This document shows positions 1 through 5,514 of a DNA stretch of 22,726 bases, piece after piece. The DNA is from JACKCP01 sp034007295 (GTDB taxonomy: Bacteria > Desulfobacterota > Desulfobacteria > Desulfobacterales > JACKCP01). A program made the translations under genes and the position numbers. The stretch lies in the NCBI GenBank assembly GCA_034007295.1, contig JAVERC010000050.1, forward strand, positions 1-22,726, given 5' to 3'. The notes below the pieces were generated by a model that was given only the letters and a program-made list of their open reading frames with translations, had not been told where the DNA came from and did not search any database. Numbering within the stretch: position 1 is the stretch's first letter; every line of letters begins with the position of its first letter.

Positions 1-813
1 AACCTTTTAGCAAATATTGAACTTTACAGTCTTATTCCTCCATGGGCTGGACTTGAGACAGAAGTAGGCGAAATAAAAGGTAAATCAGGTCTTTCAACTC
101 CAGAGGAAGCACTTTTCCTTATAAAAGGCCTTAATGCACACAATATTTTTCCAAACTGGATTGCTCTAAATAACGGAACAACACATGGAATAGAAACAAA
201 TGAAGACGGAATTCAAATTGAGCTGACATCCAAAATACATAAGGCACTAGAACCTTATAAAGTTTCCGGAGCCCAGCACGGAACTTCAGGAAACAGTTCT
301 GAAAAGCTTAGAAGAATTGCAAATGAAACATCAACTACCAAAGCAAATGTAGCAACAGCTCTTCAGATGGCAGGCTGGGGAATTGAAGTAAATGACTATG
401 GAAATGCAATTCTTGATGCAAACAAAGATCTAAAAAAAATAAAAGGCGAAGGACTTCCAGAAGACATTTGGGAGGAAATGAACGAATATGCAAGACAAAA
501 CAATATAAAAGGCAATGACTTCAAAAAACTTAATATGCCATTTGAAAACAGGATAATGGGAATTGAAAAAGAATTTAAGGAAAGAATGGCAAAAAGAGTT
601 GAAGACCTTGCATATGATTATCTTGTAAATGTTTTTAATGCAGAAAACACTGCTGATTTCGCAATAAACGAAATTCTTGAAAAAGGCGGCCATGATCCTG
701 GACCAAAAGCTTCAAGAATTGAAAATCCAAATGACTGGACAAAAGAAAAAATTATTGAAAATGCCGGGCTTATAACAAGTGATAAAGGCCCTGAAGGTAA
801 TTTTGATGATTAA
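1..813 (+). CDS. fba: Class II fructose-bisphosphate aldolase, 5'-truncated by the window edge
   Basis: The reading frame is open from base 1 to a TAA at 811-813, so about 270 C-terminal residues are present. Zinc-dependent aldolases of this class cleave fructose-1,6-bisphosphate into dihydroxyacetone phosphate and glyceraldehyde-3-phosphate in central carbon metabolism. Visible family landmarks are the ETEVGEIKGK segment with metal- and substrate-loop acidic residues, GTTHGIE with a zinc-ligand His, QHGTSGN with a second zinc His and a phosphate-binding loop, and KANVATALQ, which corresponds to the (K)xN-xxT strand that binds substrate. A helical C-terminal tail of about 130 residues follows, longer than in E. 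coli FbaA. The class is clear. Specificity (fructose versus tagatose or another ketose bisphosphate) cannot be settled without the N-terminal part. An inner ATG at 367 is not the start, because the family motifs lie upstream of it. Confidence 0.8.
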   Translation, partial: NLLANIELYSLIPPWAGLETEVGEIKGKSGLSTPEEALFLIKGLNAHNIFPNWIALNNGTTHGIETNEDGIQIELTSKIHKALEPYKVSGAQHGTSGNSSEKLRRIANETSTTKANVATALQMAGWGIEVNDYGNAILDANKDLKKIKGEGLPEDIWEEMNEYARQNNIKGNDFKKLNMPFENRIMGIEKEFKERMAKRVEDLAYDYLVNVFNAENTADFAINEILEKGGHDPGPKASRIENPNDWTKEKIIENAGLITSDKGPEGNFDD

Positions 814-861
814 TCATTAAGACTGATTGAAATTTTTAAAATTTATTTTCTGAAAATCCAG

Positions 862-900
862 ATTGCATCAGACTTATACATTGTCTGGTGCAATTTATCT
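862..900 (+). terminator. Intrinsic terminator after the aldolase gene
   Basis: ATTGCATCAGAC (862-873) pairs with GTCTGGTGCAAT (883-894) through 12 positions, one of them a U-G wobble, around a 9-base loop. A short T-rich stretch (894-900) follows. It lies 49 bases after the aldolase stop and before the Nudix promoter, so it separates the two units. Confidence 0.7.
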
Positions 901-916
901 TGTCAGGCATGGATAA

Positions 917-945
917 TTGAAAATTTATTAATTTAAAAATATAAA
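917..945 (+). promoter_or_regulatory. Sigma-70-type promoter for the Nudix gene
   Basis: TTGAAA (917-922) and TATAAA (940-945) are separated by exactly 17 bases. Each box differs from consensus at one position. Transcription would start near 952, about 48 bases before the TTG start codon. It sits just after the aldolase terminator, which supports the call. Confidence 0.6.
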
Positions 946-999
946 GCACTCAATTCAGATTATATTTTTGTCCGTCAAAAGAAAGATGGAGATTATATT

Positions 1000-1503
1000 T
1001 TGAAAGAAAAAAAATTTTGTCATTTTTGCGGTTTTGAACTCCAAAAAAAAATTATAGATGGAAGAAAAAGGCTTTATTGCAGCGTGTGCAAAGAACCTTT
1101 ATATGAAAATCCGGTTCCAGCATCATGCTGTGTTGTTGTTGATCAGAATAAAAGGGTTCTTTTGGTGCAAAGAAGTGTTGAGCCAAAAATTGGTATGTGG
1201 TGTCTTCCGGGCGGTTTTATGGAAATTGGAGAAACGCCTGAAGAAACAGCATTGCGGGAACTTAATGAAGAAACTGGGGTTAATGGTAAAATTTCAAATA
1301 TTCTTGGAGTTTTAAGTCATCCAAGTGTATTGTATGGAACGGTCTCAATTACAGGCTATTCTGTGGAAAATTTTACCGGGAAAATTTTTCCTGGTGATGA
1401 CGCCATGGACTGCAGATTTTTTGAATATGAAAAAATGCCGGAAATTGCCTTTGATTCCCATTTGTCTTTTATTAGAACGTATATGGCAGGATATGTTTCT
1501 TGA
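1000..1503 (+). CDS. Nudix hydrolase with N-terminal zinc ribbon
   Basis: A protein of 167 residues that hydrolyses a nucleoside diphosphate linked to another group. The zinc ribbon uses C7/C10 and C27/C30, as in NudC-type NADH pyrophosphatases. The Nudix box is complete: G72-x5-E78-x7-R86-E-L-N-E90-E91-T-G-V. The protein is much shorter than E. coli NudC (about 257 residues) and lacks the C-terminal SQPWPFPxS motif, so ADP-ribose or a related dinucleotide is as likely a substrate as NADH; this is inference. The start is TTG with a GATGGAG ribosome site (985-991) 8 bases upstream, and there is no in-frame ATG near it. It is monocistronic, with its own promoter at 917-945. Confidence 0.82.
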   Translation: MKEKKFCHFCGFELQKKIIDGRKRLYCSVCKEPLYENPVPASCCVVVDQNKRVLLVQRSVEPKIGMWCLPGGFMEIGETPEETALRELNEETGVNGKISNILGVLSHPSVLYGTVSITGYSVENFTGKIFPGDDAMDCRFFEYEKMPEIAFDSHLSFIRTYMAGYVS

Positions 1504-1541
1504 CATTTTTGGCTGATTATTGAAAATATAAAAAAATAATT

Positions 1542-1568
1542 TAAGGAAAATTTTTCCCATGCCGAAAT
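1542..1568 (+). promoter_or_regulatory. Sigma-28 (FliA)-like promoter of the flgM operon
   Basis: TAAGGAAA (1542-1549), 11 bases, then GCCGAAAT (1561-1568). The sigma-28 consensus is TAAAGTTT-N11-GCCGATAA. The GCCGA core and the spacing match; the upstream box is only partly conserved. It lies 26 bases before the first start codon of the flgM operon. In enteric bacteria flgM is itself a sigma-28 target, which supports the assignment. Confidence 0.5.
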
Positions 1569-1593
1569 ATTTGTTAAACAAGGAGAGGTGAGT

Positions 1594-2031
1594 ATGCAGA
1601 TACCAGCATACCAAATACATAATGTGCTAAAAGCATACAGCAGGCAGGTCAGCCAGAATAAACTTAATTCTGCTGCACGTTTAAATGCTTCGAGTACACC
1701 TGTAGACAAAATTTCTATTTCGGCAGAAGGTAAGAAACAAGGGATTATTGACAAGGTATCTGCAGATATTGTCCAAAAAATAACCACAAACGATCATAAT
1801 GAAAAAATTGAAAAAGAACTTGTAGGCAAGCTTGGACAGAAACTCAGCCAAAAAATAGGTTTTTCAGAAACTTCTGATGAGAATTTCAGCTATTATGAAA
1901 TAAATGGAAATTCAAAAACAAAAACCACCTTCTCCTTTAATGAATTAGACAATGCTAAAAAACAAATGGAAGACCTTGCAAAGGATTTGCTCAAAGATAA
2001 AGATAATGGGCAACAAGGAGAAGAAAAATGA
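1594..2031 (+). CDS. DVU0524-type FlgM-associated protein
   Basis: A protein of 145 residues starting MQIPAYQIHNVLKAY, the N-terminal signature I associate with the DVU0524 family found next to flgM in Desulfobacterota; this recognition is from memory. It is hydrophilic, without a signal peptide or membrane segment. Its middle (VDKISISAEGKK) resembles the N-terminal region of FlgM-like proteins, and a charged helical C-terminus (KKQMEDLAKDLLKDK) follows. I chose ATG 1594 over the in-frame GTG at 1588, because AGGAGAG (1581-1587) touches the GTG but lies 8 bases from the ATG. The stop overlaps the flgM start (ATGA, 2028-2031), so the two are translationally coupled. Molecular function is unknown; a role with FlgM in the flagellar checkpoint is inferred from context. 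Confidence 0.75.
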   Translation: MQIPAYQIHNVLKAYSRQVSQNKLNSAARLNASSTPVDKISISAEGKKQGIIDKVSADIVQKITTNDHNEKIEKELVGKLGQKLSQKIGFSETSDENFSYYEINGNSKTKTTFSFNELDNAKKQMEDLAKDLLKDKDNGQQGEEK

Positions 2032-2357
2032 AGATAACACCTTCCTATTTTAATGATACTGTTACCAGGTTTAAGCCTGTACACGAAAAAGTTGAGAAAA
2101 AAGAAATTTCAGAGCAAAAAATTACTGACAGGGTTACAATAGGTAATTCAGCTCAAAGCAAATCAGCCCTTGAGCCTATGTCAGGTTATTCCCCTGACAC
2201 CATAAGAAGTGAAACAGCAAAACTAGACATGGAACATGAATCAAGAGCAGACAGGCTTGCAAGAATTAAAAATGAAATAAATTCAGGTATCTACAATATT
2301 TCATCTGAAAAAGTTGCCGAAAAAATGATTGGTGTTCATATTAATGATTTAATTTGA
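2028..2357 (+). CDS. flgM: Anti-sigma-28 factor FlgM
   Basis: A protein of 109 residues with the FlgM layout: a disordered polar N-terminal half with the DRVTIGNSA segment, and a C-terminal sigma-28-binding region (RADRLARIKNEINSGIY..SEKVAEKMI, residues about 74-104). FlgM holds FliA inactive in the cytoplasm until the hook-basal body is finished and FlgM is exported. The start codon overlaps the preceding stop as ATGA. The sigma-28-like promoter at 1542-1568 would give the usual feedback loop. The N-terminus reads MKITPSYFNDTVTRFKP, longer than enteric FlgM (97 residues in Salmonella). The identification rests on the C-terminal motif plus the neighbour. Confidence 0.85.
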   Translation: MKITPSYFNDTVTRFKPVHEKVEKKEISEQKITDRVTIGNSAQSKSALEPMSGYSPDTIRSETAKLDMEHESRADRLARIKNEINSGIYNISSEKVAEKMIGVHINDLI

Positions 2358-2361
2358 TTTA

Positions 2362-2377
2362 TGGCCTGATTTTTGCT
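2362..2377 (+). promoter_or_regulatory. Sigma-54-like promoter before the unknown flagellar-region gene
   Basis: TGGCCTG-ATTT-TTGCT (2362-2377) keeps the GG (2363-2364) and GC (2375-2376) elements ten bases apart, the diagnostic -24/-12 spacing. The consensus is TGGCACG-N4-TTGCW. It starts 5 bases after the flgM stop and would initiate near 2388, about 30 bases before the ATG at 2419. RpoN commonly drives middle flagellar genes. A single match in AT-rich DNA is not proof. Confidence 0.5.
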
Positions 2378-2399
2378 TATCTTTTGTAAAGATAATTTT
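2377..2399 (+). terminator. Weak hairpin after flgM
   Basis: TTATCTTT (2377-2384) and AAAGATAA (2388-2395) form an 8-bp perfect but AU-rich stem with a 3-base loop, followed by TTTT. It could end flgM transcripts. It directly abuts the sigma-54-like -12 element, so a transcript starting near 2388 would carry only its right arm. The low stem stability makes this tentative. Confidence 0.35.
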
Positions 2400-2418
2400 A
2401 ACACTGAACGAGGCACAA

Positions 2419-2889
2419 ATGAGCGATCAGATTTATTCAATAAATGAAATTCTTGCAAAAACAGGCAATGTTTCAAAACCAAAAAAAACAGAGAATGCTC
2501 CAACAGATGCATTTTCCAAAATTTTAGAAAATGCTGTTTCAAAAACAGATGAAATTAAAAAAACAGCCGGCATATTTCAGACTTCAAATATTTTTTCTGC
2601 CTCATATATAAATCCATTAAACAATATTGAACTCAATAATGAAGCTTCAAAATTTGTAGAAAACAGTCTTAATGAAATTCTTTCAGATCTTGAATTGTTT
2701 TCAGGTCTTTTAGGTAATTCTTCAATTGATTTAGAAGACTTAAGGCCCCTTGCAGATAAAATTCAGGAAAATTCTAATGAAGTTTTAAGGTTTAGTGAAA
2801 AAAACAATATCCCAGACGATCTTAAATCAATAGCAAAGGAAAGTACTGCACTTGCATATGCAGCATTTGAAAAATTCGGGGTATTTTAA
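2419..2889 (+). CDS. Unknown protein downstream of flgM, possibly flagellar
   Basis: A protein of 156 residues that I do not recognise. It is hydrophilic and mostly helical, with no signal peptide, membrane segment or cysteine. The N-terminal part contains an amphipathic F-x-x-I-L-x-x-A segment (DAFSKILENAVSKTDEI, about residues 34-50), a pattern also seen near the start of flagellar export and rod proteins such as FliE and FliK. The C-terminal half (about residues 78-156) is a run of predicted helices. A GAGG ribosome site at 2410-2413 precedes the ATG by 5 bases. It lies 61 bases after flgM behind a sigma-54-like promoter, and nothing flagellar follows. A role in flagellar export or assembly is inferred only from position. 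Confidence 0.6.
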   Translation: MSDQIYSINEILAKTGNVSKPKKTENAPTDAFSKILENAVSKTDEIKKTAGIFQTSNIFSASYINPLNNIELNNEASKFVENSLNEILSDLELFSGLLGNSSIDLEDLRPLADKIQENSNEVLRFSEKNNIPDDLKSIAKESTALAYAAFEKFGVF

Positions 2890-2900
2890 TACTGATCCAC

Positions 2901-2964
2901 AAGTAAAAAAAGTGAATACAGAATTTATTGAATAAAATTCACTGGTAATTTAATTTTTTTACTT
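2901..2964. terminator. Two-armed inverted repeat between convergent genes
   Basis: AAGTAAAAAAA (2901-2911) is perfectly complementary to TTTTTTTACTT (2954-2964). Inside it AGTGAAT (2911-2917) pairs with ATTCACT (2937-2943). The T-run on the plus strand and the A-run that gives a T-run on the minus strand make it a plausible bidirectional terminator for the unknown gene (plus) and mazG (minus). Confidence 0.55.
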
Positions 2965-3001
2965 CTGCAAAAAAGGGCAGATTTAAAATTAAAATTAAAC
3001 T

Positions 3002-3787
3002 TTAAGAATAAATTTTTTTAGAGTAATTCCATAATTCTTCGAGGCTGTTTCTTTCAATCAAACTAATATCTTTACCCTGCGACAATGCCTGTTTTTCCAT
3101 CCATTTGAATCTTTTAACAAATTTATCACATGATTTTAAAAGTGATGCTTCGCTTTCAAGCCCAAGAAAACGGCCTGCATTTACAATTGTAAATAAAAGG
3201 TCTCCAAATTCCATTTCTTTTTTTTCAAGATCAAGGTCTTTTTCAAAAGTTTCTTTAAGCTCATCTATTTCTTCATAAATTTTATCAAAGATTCCATCAA
3301 TATTTTCCCATTCAAAACCGCAGTTAACTGCTTTTAAAGATATTTTATGAGCTTTCATAAGTGCTGGAAGACCTGAGGAAATTTTATCCATAACAGAGAT
3401 AAAAGCATTGCTTTTTTCAAGAATCTTTGCTTTTTCCCAAATTTTTTCAACATCTTCAATATTATCTGCTTTTTCATCCAAAAAAACATGGGGATGCCTG
3501 AACTTCATTTTTGCAGCAGATTTTTTTACGACTTCTTCAAAAGAAAATAACCCCTTTTCCTGGTAAAGCAAAATAATAAAACACAGCTGAAACAATACGT
3601 CTCCAAGTTCTTCCCTGATATTTTCAATTTTATTCAGATTAATTGCTTCATAGGCCTCAAGGCTTTCTTCGACAAGATATTTGCCAAGAGACAAAGGGGT
3701 TTGTTTTCTGTCCCAGGGGCATCCTTTTTCGCTTTTTAAAATTTCTATAAGATCAATTAATGGATTTACAAAATAATTATTTGTCAT
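3002..3787 (-). CDS. mazG: Nucleoside triphosphate pyrophosphohydrolase MazG
   Basis: At 261 residues it is essentially the length of E. coli MazG (263). MazG hydrolyses NTPs and dNTPs to monophosphate and pyrophosphate, clearing aberrant nucleotides and modulating the stringent response. Both repeats of the all-alpha fold are visible. The first has GCPWDRKQT (22-30), the EESLEAYEAI metal motif (40-49), EELGDVLFQL (59-68) and KMKFRHPHVF. The second has MEFGDLLFTIVNAGRFLG. The C-terminal ERNSLEELWNYSKK tail is also typical. The ATG at 3787 lies inside the end of cvpA (11-base overlap, 3777-3787), so translation is probably coupled. The ribosome site is a weak AGAAGAAA. Confidence 0.92.
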   Translation of the reverse strand: MTNNYFVNPLIDLIEILKSEKGCPWDRKQTPLSLGKYLVEESLEAYEAINLNKIENIREELGDVLFQLCFIILLYQEKGLFSFEEVVKKSAAKMKFRHPHVFLDEKADNIEDVEKIWEKAKILEKSNAFISVMDKISSGLPALMKAHKISLKAVNCGFEWENIDGIFDKIYEEIDELKETFEKDLDLEKKEMEFGDLLFTIVNAGRFLGLESEASLLKSCDKFVKRFKWMEKQALSQGKDISLIERNSLEELWNYSKKIYS

Positions 3788-4328
3788 TTTTTAATTTTTC
3801 TTCTGCCTTTTCCCTTATTTTTTTCAAAGTTTCCATATTGAGCTTAAAAGAATCTTCTTTAAAATCTGAGGGTACAATTTCCATTATCAGTTCTGACACG
3901 ATAGACACATATGGGAAAATTGCCGAGTTTTTAAGAATTGGACTTTTTGGAGGAAGAAATGTTGTAAGGGCAATTACAAGAACTGAAACAATTATGCCAC
4001 CTTTTAAAAGGCCGACAATGCCTCCTCCTAAACGGTCAACCCAGCCTAAAAATACTATTTTCATTATCCACTTTAAAATGTGGCCTAAAATAGTAACTAC
4101 AATTAAGACTGCACAAAAAATTGCAAAAAAAGAAGCAATATTCAAAACTGATCCGGGCTCGACCCATTGTTTAAGAAAATCTGCAAGAGCAGGGTAATAA
4201 AAATAAGCTGCGTAAAAGCCTGCAACTGACCCTATAACCCCTGAAACTGAATGAATAAGTCCGGTCATGATTCCTCTTATCAAGGTAAATCCAAGAATGC
4301 ATACAATTGCAATGTCAAGTCCGTTCAT
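3777..4328 (-). CDS. CvpA family membrane protein
   Basis: A protein of 183 residues with four hydrophobic helices, starting MNGLDIAIVCILGFTLIRG, followed by the glycine-rich GLIHSVSGVIGSVAGFYAAY and GWVDRLGGGIVGLLKG segments that define the CvpA/colicin V production family. In enteric bacteria CvpA is an inner-membrane protein linked to colicin V export and envelope stress; its biochemical role is not settled. I set the start at ATG 4328 rather than the upstream in-frame ATG at 4397, because GGGGGA stands 6 bases before 4328 and the family begins with D near residue 5 of this form. The extra 23 residues of the longer form look like untranslated leader. A charged helical tail (LKKIREKAEEKLKNDK) ends the protein. 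It is the first gene of a cvpA-mazG operon. Confidence 0.85.
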   Translation of the reverse strand: MNGLDIAIVCILGFTLIRGIMTGLIHSVSGVIGSVAGFYAAYFYYPALADFLKQWVEPGSVLNIASFFAIFCAVLIVVTILGHILKWIMKIVFLGWVDRLGGGIVGLLKGGIIVSVLVIALTTFLPPKSPILKNSAIFPYVSIVSELIMEIVPSDFKEDSFKLNMETLKKIREKAEEKLKNDK

Positions 4329-4419
4329 TAATTTCCCCCGTTGAATTTGATTTAAATAATCAGGCCGAGCTGATTTCAAAGCTAATTTTATTTGCAAAAT
4401 AATTTATATATTATATAAC

Positions 4420-4447
4420 TTGACATGCAAATAATTAAATACATAAT
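4420..4447 (+). promoter_or_regulatory. Sigma-70-type promoter of the phoH operon
   Basis: TTGACA (4420-4425), a 16-base spacer and CATAAT (4442-4447). The -35 is perfect and the -10 has one change. Transcription would start near 4454, directly before the leader hairpin at 4455-4504. On the other strand a perfect TATAAT (4410-4415, read minus) could serve cvpA, but no convincing -35 goes with it. Confidence 0.6.
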
Positions 4448-4454
4448 TCACGTT

Positions 4455-4504
4455 GGCCGTTATAATCATAGAAGTCAATTTATGATTTACGGCCTGTTTT
4501 TTTT
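4455..4504 (+). terminator. Terminator-like hairpin in the phoH leader (possible attenuator)
   Basis: GGCCGT (4455-4460) pairs with ACGGCC (4489-4494), and ATCATA (4465-4470) pairs with TATGAT (4481-4486) on the same axis, giving a two-segment stem with a 10-base loop. Eight T residues (4497-4504) follow. It lies between the predicted promoter and the phoH start at 4528, so it would terminate or attenuate the operon's own transcript. No upstream gene on the plus strand needs it. Confidence 0.55.
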
Positions 4505-4527
4505 AAACTTATTTTAATGAAGACGGT

Positions 4528-5514
4528 ATGGAAAAAGAATTTGTAAAAAAAATTAAAATCATGGAGCAAGCCCATGCAAACCAGCTTTTTGGAGAGCATA
4601 ACAAAAATCTTATAAAAATATCTGATTGCATTCCCGTAAATATTCAGTCACGGGGAAATGAAGTCATGATAAAAGGAGAGCAAGATAATGTTGAATTTGC
4701 TTCAAAGGTAATAAAGGAACTTTGTTCTGTAATAAAAAATGATTATCCTGTTTATCCAAGGGATGTTGAATATGCAGTAGAGATTTTGAGCAAAGATGAA
4801 AATACAAAATTAAAGGATGTTTTTCTTGATACTGTTTTTGTTTCTTCAAAAAACAGTCATATTTCCCCAAAAAATAAAGCACAAAAAACCTATATAGATT
4901 CAATTAGAGAAAAGGATATTGTTTTTGGTGTAGGCCCTGCAGGTACTGGGAAAACATATCTTGCCATGGCAATGGCAGTATCTTTTTTACAAAAAAAAAT
5001 GGTAAACCGCATAATTCTTGCAAGGCCTGCAGTTGAAGCAGGTGAAGCTCTTGGATTTTTACCTGGAGATCTTGCAGAAAAAGTAAATCCGTATTTAAGG
5101 CCTCTTTATGATGCACTCCACGACATGATGACTTTTGAAAAGGCCCAGAGGCTTATGGCCCAGGGAATAATTGAAGTTGCTCCCCTTGCATTTATGAGGG
5201 GAAGAACTTTAAATGATGCCTTTATAATTCTTGATGAAGCACAGAATACAACAAGAGAGCAGATGAAAATGTTTCTTACAAGAATTGGATTTGGCTGCCA
5301 TGCCGTAGTAACCGGAGATATTACCCAGGTCGATCTTCCAAATTCCAAAAAATCCGGCCTTATAGATGCTCTTGAAATTCTTCAGGGGATAGAGGAAATG
5401 GGCTTTGTTTTTTTTACCCAAAACGATGTTGTAAGACATCATCTTGTAAAAAAAATAATTGACGCCTATGAAAAAAGAGAAAATCAGATTCGGAACTTAA
5501 AAAATGAAAAATAA
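4528..5514 (+). CDS. PhoH family ATPase (PhoH-like)
   Basis: A protein of 328 residues. The N-terminal part (about 25-75) resembles a KH-type RNA-binding fold seen in PhoH-like proteins. The ATPase core has Walker A GPAGTGKT (136-143), Walker B LDEAQN (235-240), and the sensor TGDITQVDLP segment. The family consists of cytoplasmic RNA-associated ATPases. They are often encoded with ybeY and an HD-domain membrane protein, exactly as here, which suggests a role in RNA or ribosome quality control. The last 11 bases overlap the start of the HD phosphodiesterase gene (5504-5514). Upstream are a good promoter and a terminator-like leader hairpin. The symbol ybeZ is used for the E. coli relative; the precise function here is not shown. 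Confidence 0.92.
   Translation: MEKEFVKKIKIMEQAHANQLFGEHNKNLIKISDCIPVNIQSRGNEVMIKGEQDNVEFASKVIKELCSVIKNDYPVYPRDVEYAVEILSKDENTKLKDVFLDTVFVSSKNSHISPKNKAQKTYIDSIREKDIVFGVGPAGTGKTYLAMAMAVSFLQKKMVNRIILARPAVEAGEALGFLPGDLAEKVNPYLRPLYDALHDMMTFEKAQRLMAQGIIEVAPLAFMRGRTLNDAFIILDEAQNTTREQMKMFLTRIGFGCHAVVTGDITQVDLPNSKKSGLIDALEILQGIEEMGFVFFTQNDVVRHHLVKKIIDAYEKRENQIRNLKNEK

Noticed and set aside
1588..1593. GTG start two codons upstream for the FlgM-associated protein
   Set aside because: It touches the ribosome-binding sequence; the ATG at 1594 has proper spacing and matches the family N-terminus MQIPAYQIHNVLK.
3760..4197. Plus-strand frame of 145 codons opposite cvpA
   Set aside because: It is antisense to the well-supported CvpA membrane protein and has no motif or ribosome site.
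4461..4466. TATAAT as a -10 box for phoH
   Set aside because: No acceptable -35 lies 16-18 bases upstream, and the hexamer is inside the leader hairpin; the TTGACA/CATAAT pair upstream is better.
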